DNA of 12,292 nt from Gonapodya sp. JEL0774 (taxonomy: Eukaryota; Monoblepharomycota; Monoblepharidomycetes; Monoblepharidales; Gonapodyaceae). Shown piece after piece: positions 8,426 to 12,292 of this stretch (position 1 is its first letter; every line of letters begins with the position of its first letter). The position numbers were made by a program, and so were the translations under genes. The stretch spans positions 126,001 to 138,292 of the forward strand of contig JADIIX010000055.1 of assembly GCA_027604505.1 (NCBI GenBank), written 5' to 3'. The notes beneath the pieces are model-generated. The model did not search any database, was not told the DNA's origin, and saw only the letters and a list, made by a program, of their open reading frames with translations.

Positions 8426-11400
8426 ATGACATCTCCCAAGGGAACTCCTACTGTGACTTCGCCCTCGGCTTTCTTTGATGCTAACGCACTTGTGGATGAA
8501 ATTCCCCTGAGCGATTGTTTCGATGACGATCCAACTTTCAGGCGAAGACTTGCGGCCTACGAAAAGAATGCAGTGGCACTTGAGCAGGCACTCAAAGCCT
8601 TAACGAGGGTGCGTGTTTTCCGTGGAGATTAGTGGTACTCGGTGTTGGTATGCTCGAAGGGATTGCAGTCTGGATCGAAAGACGGCAAAAGGCATTTGAA
8701 GACACATTGCACAACACGTCGATATTGGATACAAGACATGCGATTGTGTTAATTTGGGGATTCTGCTAATTCAGGAATAATGAAAACGTTAGCCTAACTG
8801 AATTGTCGACATTGGTCATCAACATCCCCAGTCTGCAGTCGCTTCGGTAGATGCAAATCGTGCCCTCGCGATGCGCCAGACCCAGCTTGCACAAGATCTC
8901 GGCGCCCTTGCAGAAGTTGGTGTGTATTGCGAAACAAGAGGTGCTGGGTAGCTGAGGTGATAGACCAGATACGAAAATTTGAAGCAACATTCCTTGGTGA
9001 TAAACTTGGATGGCTCAGTCGGTCCCACGTTGACAAGACATCTTTTTGGGAGAGATGGCACGGAATCTCTCCAGTCCGAGTCAGTTGCTCAGAGTGACAG
9101 AAGAAAGTTATCAGGACTCTGCGTCAAATGTGATGATGCTGCACCCTGTAGGGAGCTTGCGAGAAGTGCCATTATACACAATTGGATTCGCTCTGTGTTT
9201 CTCGTTATAGCACTGCGAATTGGATCATCACTGCCTTAATGGCTGGGGATTGCGTTTTTACAGTGCTGATTCAAAGAACTGGGGGAAACAAATGTTGATG
9301 TGACTCTGCGCATTGACGCCGTCGCCAGTTCGTGGATGTGGGTGACCGCCCGTCCAACGGGGTTGCAAGGCTGGTCAAGGCTACGATTGTGGAAACACGT
9401 CTGCAGTTTCTCGGAAGCGCGGCGCTTCCCCTGTTGTCAATTTAACTTGTTGAAGCAGAGAACCCTACGCATTGGCGTTAGTACTGACCTTCCCATCCCC
9501 TCCCTGCGACATTCCTCCACCCAAACACCCAAATTTGTCTCAAAAGAATCCTCTGACCCCATCATTGGTTGGTTGCTTCCACCTCATTTTTTACTTCAAC
9601 CTGACGGTCCTTCTTTTTATCTGACACTGGCTGCTCACTGTGCTTAGTGAAATCTTTGAATCGCTTTCGCGCCACCTTCCAAGATATGGACGTTGCCCGA
9701 TCTGGCCTGGAGGAACAAGTCGAGCGACTGTTCGTGGAGCCAGTTGAGGACTTTGTGACGGAAAGGGTTGGGACTGTTAAGGTACGATTCCCACAAAGAG
9801 AACCTCCCAGCTGGTGTTGTGGACCGAAGATGCGAGTTTCGAAGCATGGACAGCGGAGAAGAGTGAACACCAATTTCAGCAGCACTTTTTCTAGTCCTTG
9901 CTTTGAAGTCACACCTCTGATTGTACTCCTTCGTGAACACAGAAACTCGCCGCAACTCACCGCTCAGCTTCCTCCGCTTACGAGTCCGCACTCGCTCGGT
10001 ACCTTGCTCGATCTCCCAAGGACCCGCAGCTCCAACATGCACAAGGTAGCCAGGAGGTAGCAGAAGGTGGATACATCAGCTTTTTCGATTTTGTGATGGT
10101 CTGCGTGACACCCCATGACCGACCGACGTCAGCCCGTAAATCTCAGCATCGTGCCGCACTAGAGCACGTGGCAAAACTGAATGAATTACAAGCGAAGAGA
10201 AAGTTTGAGGTGGCAGAGTCCGTGAGTTTGCTGAAGCGCCTGGTTGGAAGTATCTGTTCCCACTTCCGCACGCACTTCCCCTAATTCTACTTCAATGAAA
10301 ATTGTCTCGCGAATTTTTTATCAGCTTATATCACTTGTTTACTCCCATTTCGCGTTCCACCACCAAGCGTATGAGCTCCTCCGGGATGTTGAACCCGCGC
10401 TCCGAGATCTGGCAGCGCACGCAACGGAGCTGAGGGACGTGTGGACCCATCGAAGGACTCCAAGTGTGGCGGATATGATGGCCGTACGTTGATTTGTGCG
10501 CCACAGCGGACACATGGATGTGGAAATCATAGGTTGCAAATGTTCTGCTTCCAACCTCCTTAGTCGACCAAACATCTCTACGACCCTGCGAATCCCCGGC
10601 CGCCACTCAGGGAGTTGAACCCACTCAGTCCCAAGAAGTCCGGGTACCTCTATAAGAGAAAGGTATCCCGGTTGCGAGGAGCGTCGTGGCTTCGCAGGTG
10701 GTGGGAGGTGGATGGTGCGAGAGTAGGTTATGTTGCAGGTGTTGGGAAGGGATGGATGGGAGGTGAGGGGGAGGTGGAGGAATCACGGGCGAAGGTGGGT
10801 CAGCGCAAAGGGTGTACTTGAGAGTGAATGTCGACTTGGTTCGTTCGATTCTCAAGTCTGATGGAAACCAACACTTTCTGTCATCTCACTTTCAAAATTT
10901 CTAGGACTTCAAGTTTGTGGCCGTGGATATGCGATTATGTATGGTGCGCGACATGCCCGACGCGGACAGAAGATTCTGCTTTGAGCTTGTATCCCCGCTG
11001 CGGTGAGTGGGGTGTATGCACTGACAGTGATGGATGTGCCGGCCTATGGCGGCTTCGTGGCCCAGTATCACCTCTGACTTGGTGTCACCTTAACCTCGGG
11101 CAGCGGTTATGTCCTTCAAGCTGAGAACGAATCCGATTTTTTCGAGTGGATGAATGCGATGCAGCAAGCTATCGGGCGTGCACTGCATGTGGAAAGACCG
11201 GAAGAGGCCGTGGGTCAAGCCACCGTCAACGTGGGTTCACAAAGATGCGGACGAAGAACGTCCTCAGCACGGTTTGAAGCTGACGTCTTATCTTGCCTGC
11301 ACAACGGGTGCAACTGGAATTCGTTCAGGCGATGGCTCAGCAATCACTTGTCGACGAAGCGGTGGTGAAGAAGATCATCCAAGATGTCGCAGGGTATGGA

Positions 11401-12188
11401 CAGCCGCTTTATTTACCCTGATACTATTCCAGTGACAACCCCATCACCATCGTGTTCTTTCCACCCTACCGTGTGACCAGCAACGAGTATTGCGCTGACT
11501 GCGGCGACTCTTCCCCGACATGGACCTCGATCAATCTCGGTCTCACCCTTTGCATCACATGCTCAGGGATTCACCGTGGTCTGGGCCGTCACGTCAGCAA
11601 GGTACGGTCATTGGGATTGGATAGGTGGGAAGCAGAAATGGTTGAGGTATGTTTGATTTAGTCAGTTGTGGTTGAGGTCTGCAAGTCTTGCTTCTTAAAA
11701 AAATTCGGCAATGGACGGCACTGGCTTAATGTGGCAGATGATGCAGAGGCTGGGGAACAACGCCGTGAACGAGATTTTCGAGTCGACGTGAGTACATGCG
11801 AGTTGGCTTTGAAGCATCCGAAAGAGAAAGCGCTCAACAACGTCCATCTGATTGAAATAGCCTTCGAACCGGAACACCTGTGCCTGTGCCGGCCAGACTC
11901 GAGGTCCCGAACGCCAAATCGGACAGGTTTGTTGTGCTCCTTTGGTATTTTCAGACGACGGATCGTTTCGCTTGCATTGCTCATCTGCGCTACCTGAACA
12001 AACACCACCACGTCCCACACCCAGGGCCACCAAGGAGCTGTTTATCCGTGAAAAGTACCTGAACCGATCTTTTGTCCGAGCGGACGCGACCAGCAACTTC
12101 CTCGCCAAGTCCGTTCACGAGTACTTTTGGGACTCGGTGTCAAAGGGAGACTTGGTCGGAGGGCTCAAGTACATTGCCCTCCAAGCAG
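8426..12188 (+). CDS. BAR-PH-ArfGAP protein (ACAP / Cnt6-type Arf GTPase-activating protein), 3' partial
   Basis: GTPase-activating protein for Arf, expected to bind curved membranes (BAR) and phosphoinositides (PH) during vesicle budding. Exons: 8426-8608, 8832-8919, 9264-9293 (uncertain), 9648-9781, 9943-10045, 10133-10221, 10325-10483, 10564-10731 (3' end uncertain), 10905-11002, 11104-11230, 11329-11393, 11433-11646, 11738-11787, 11861-11926 and 12025-12188: 579 codons, phase kept throughout. BAR, about res. 20-250: FRRRLAAYEKNAVALEQAL, FRATFQDMDVARSGLEEQV and YSHFAFHHQAYELLRDVEP match ACAP-type BAR. PH, about 289-385: GYLYKRKVSRL, RRWWEVDG, DRRFCFELVSPL. ArfGAP, about 417-540: zinc finger C435-x2-C438-x16-C455-x2-C458, then SGIHRGLGRHVSKVRSLGLD with the catalytic arginine finger R463 intact. 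After ELFIREKYLNRSFV the last visible segment (GDLVGGLKYIALQAG) resembles the start of an ankyrin repeat. The gene continues right of the window through a gtgagg donor at 12189. Identity is secure; the 8920-9647 stretch is the weak part of the model. Confidence 0.92.
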
Positions 12189-12292
12189 GTGAGGAATCGT
12201 GTGGTGTTTGCGTGGGCCCTGTGAGACGGGCCTGCTGCCGCACGTTCGCCCCCGTGGTGGAGAAACGGGTCATTCACCAAGGCAACCCCCCC
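12189..12292 (+). other. Intron of the ArfGAP gene, cut by the window edge
   Basis: A gtgagg donor follows the last recognisable exon in phase 1. The remaining 104 bases are GC-rich and carry no convincing acceptor or ankyrin coding, so the next exon probably lies beyond the edge. Confidence 0.55.

Noticed and set aside
9130-9136. GTGATGA in an ArfGAP intron, a possible C/D snoRNA C box
   Set aside because: No CTGA D box follows inside the intron, and no terminal stem flanks it.
9300-9646. 115-codon plus-strand open frame inside the BAR region of the ArfGAP gene
   Set aside because: Its sequence fits no part of the BAR domain, and the exon at 9648 aligns gap-free in another frame. It is intronic.
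9562-10042. Two long minus-strand open frames (132 codons each) opposite the ArfGAP exons
   Set aside because: They are antisense shadows of coding exons; the plus strand carries clear BAR-domain sequence.
1-12292. A novel defence, mobile or biosynthetic gene system
   Set aside because: All four genes belong to known families, mostly housekeeping trafficking genes. No transposase, repeat array, terminal repeats or clustered pathway enzymes are visible.

Overview
The window is nuclear DNA from an intron-rich eukaryote, most likely a fungus. Four protein-coding genes are recognisable. Almost all are cut by short GT-AG introns (mostly 57-112 nt, a few 160-360 nt). The kinesin tail is of the fungal conventional-kinesin type: it has the conserved LERNLEQLT...RKLAARNERIQ coiled coil and an IAKPLRGG end. 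Intron density (13 exons in a 436-codon gene) argues against a yeast-like ascomycete and fits an early-diverging (chytrid-like) fungus or a basidiomycete. I cannot place it more closely.

Layout. (1) 1-1720, + strand: 3' half of a kinesin-1 heavy chain (434 codons in seven exons), entering from the left edge. (2) 1721-1872: a 152-bp convergent gap. (3) 1873-3978, - strand: a complete 13-exon gene for a beta-lactamase-fold serine hydrolase (LACTB / class C / EstB-like), 436 aa. (4) 3979-5359: a 1.38-kb divergent intergenic region with no convincing gene. (5) 5360-8095, + strand: a complete 8-exon TM9 superfamily (nonaspanin/EMP70) gene, 623 aa. (6) 8096-8425: a 330-bp tandem gap with a TATA-like element. 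(7) 8426 to the right edge, + strand: a BAR-PH-ArfGAP protein, 15 exons visible (579 codons), cut off where ankyrin repeats would normally begin.

Exon-intron structures were built by hand from splice signals, reading-frame continuity and remembered family conservation. In the two complete genes the summed exon lengths are divisible by three and end at a stop codon. Three of the four products work in intracellular membrane traffic or transport: a microtubule motor, a Golgi/endosomal membrane protein and an Arf GTPase-activating protein. This looks like ordinary neighbourhood in a eukaryotic genome, not an operon-like system. I found no mobile element, RNA gene, repeat array or defence-type cassette. 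The points most worth checking are gene-model questions (a 30-nt microexon, a 39-nt intron, GTTG donors, a start-overlapping upstream ORF) and the intron-rich serine hydrolase with a WGG third motif.
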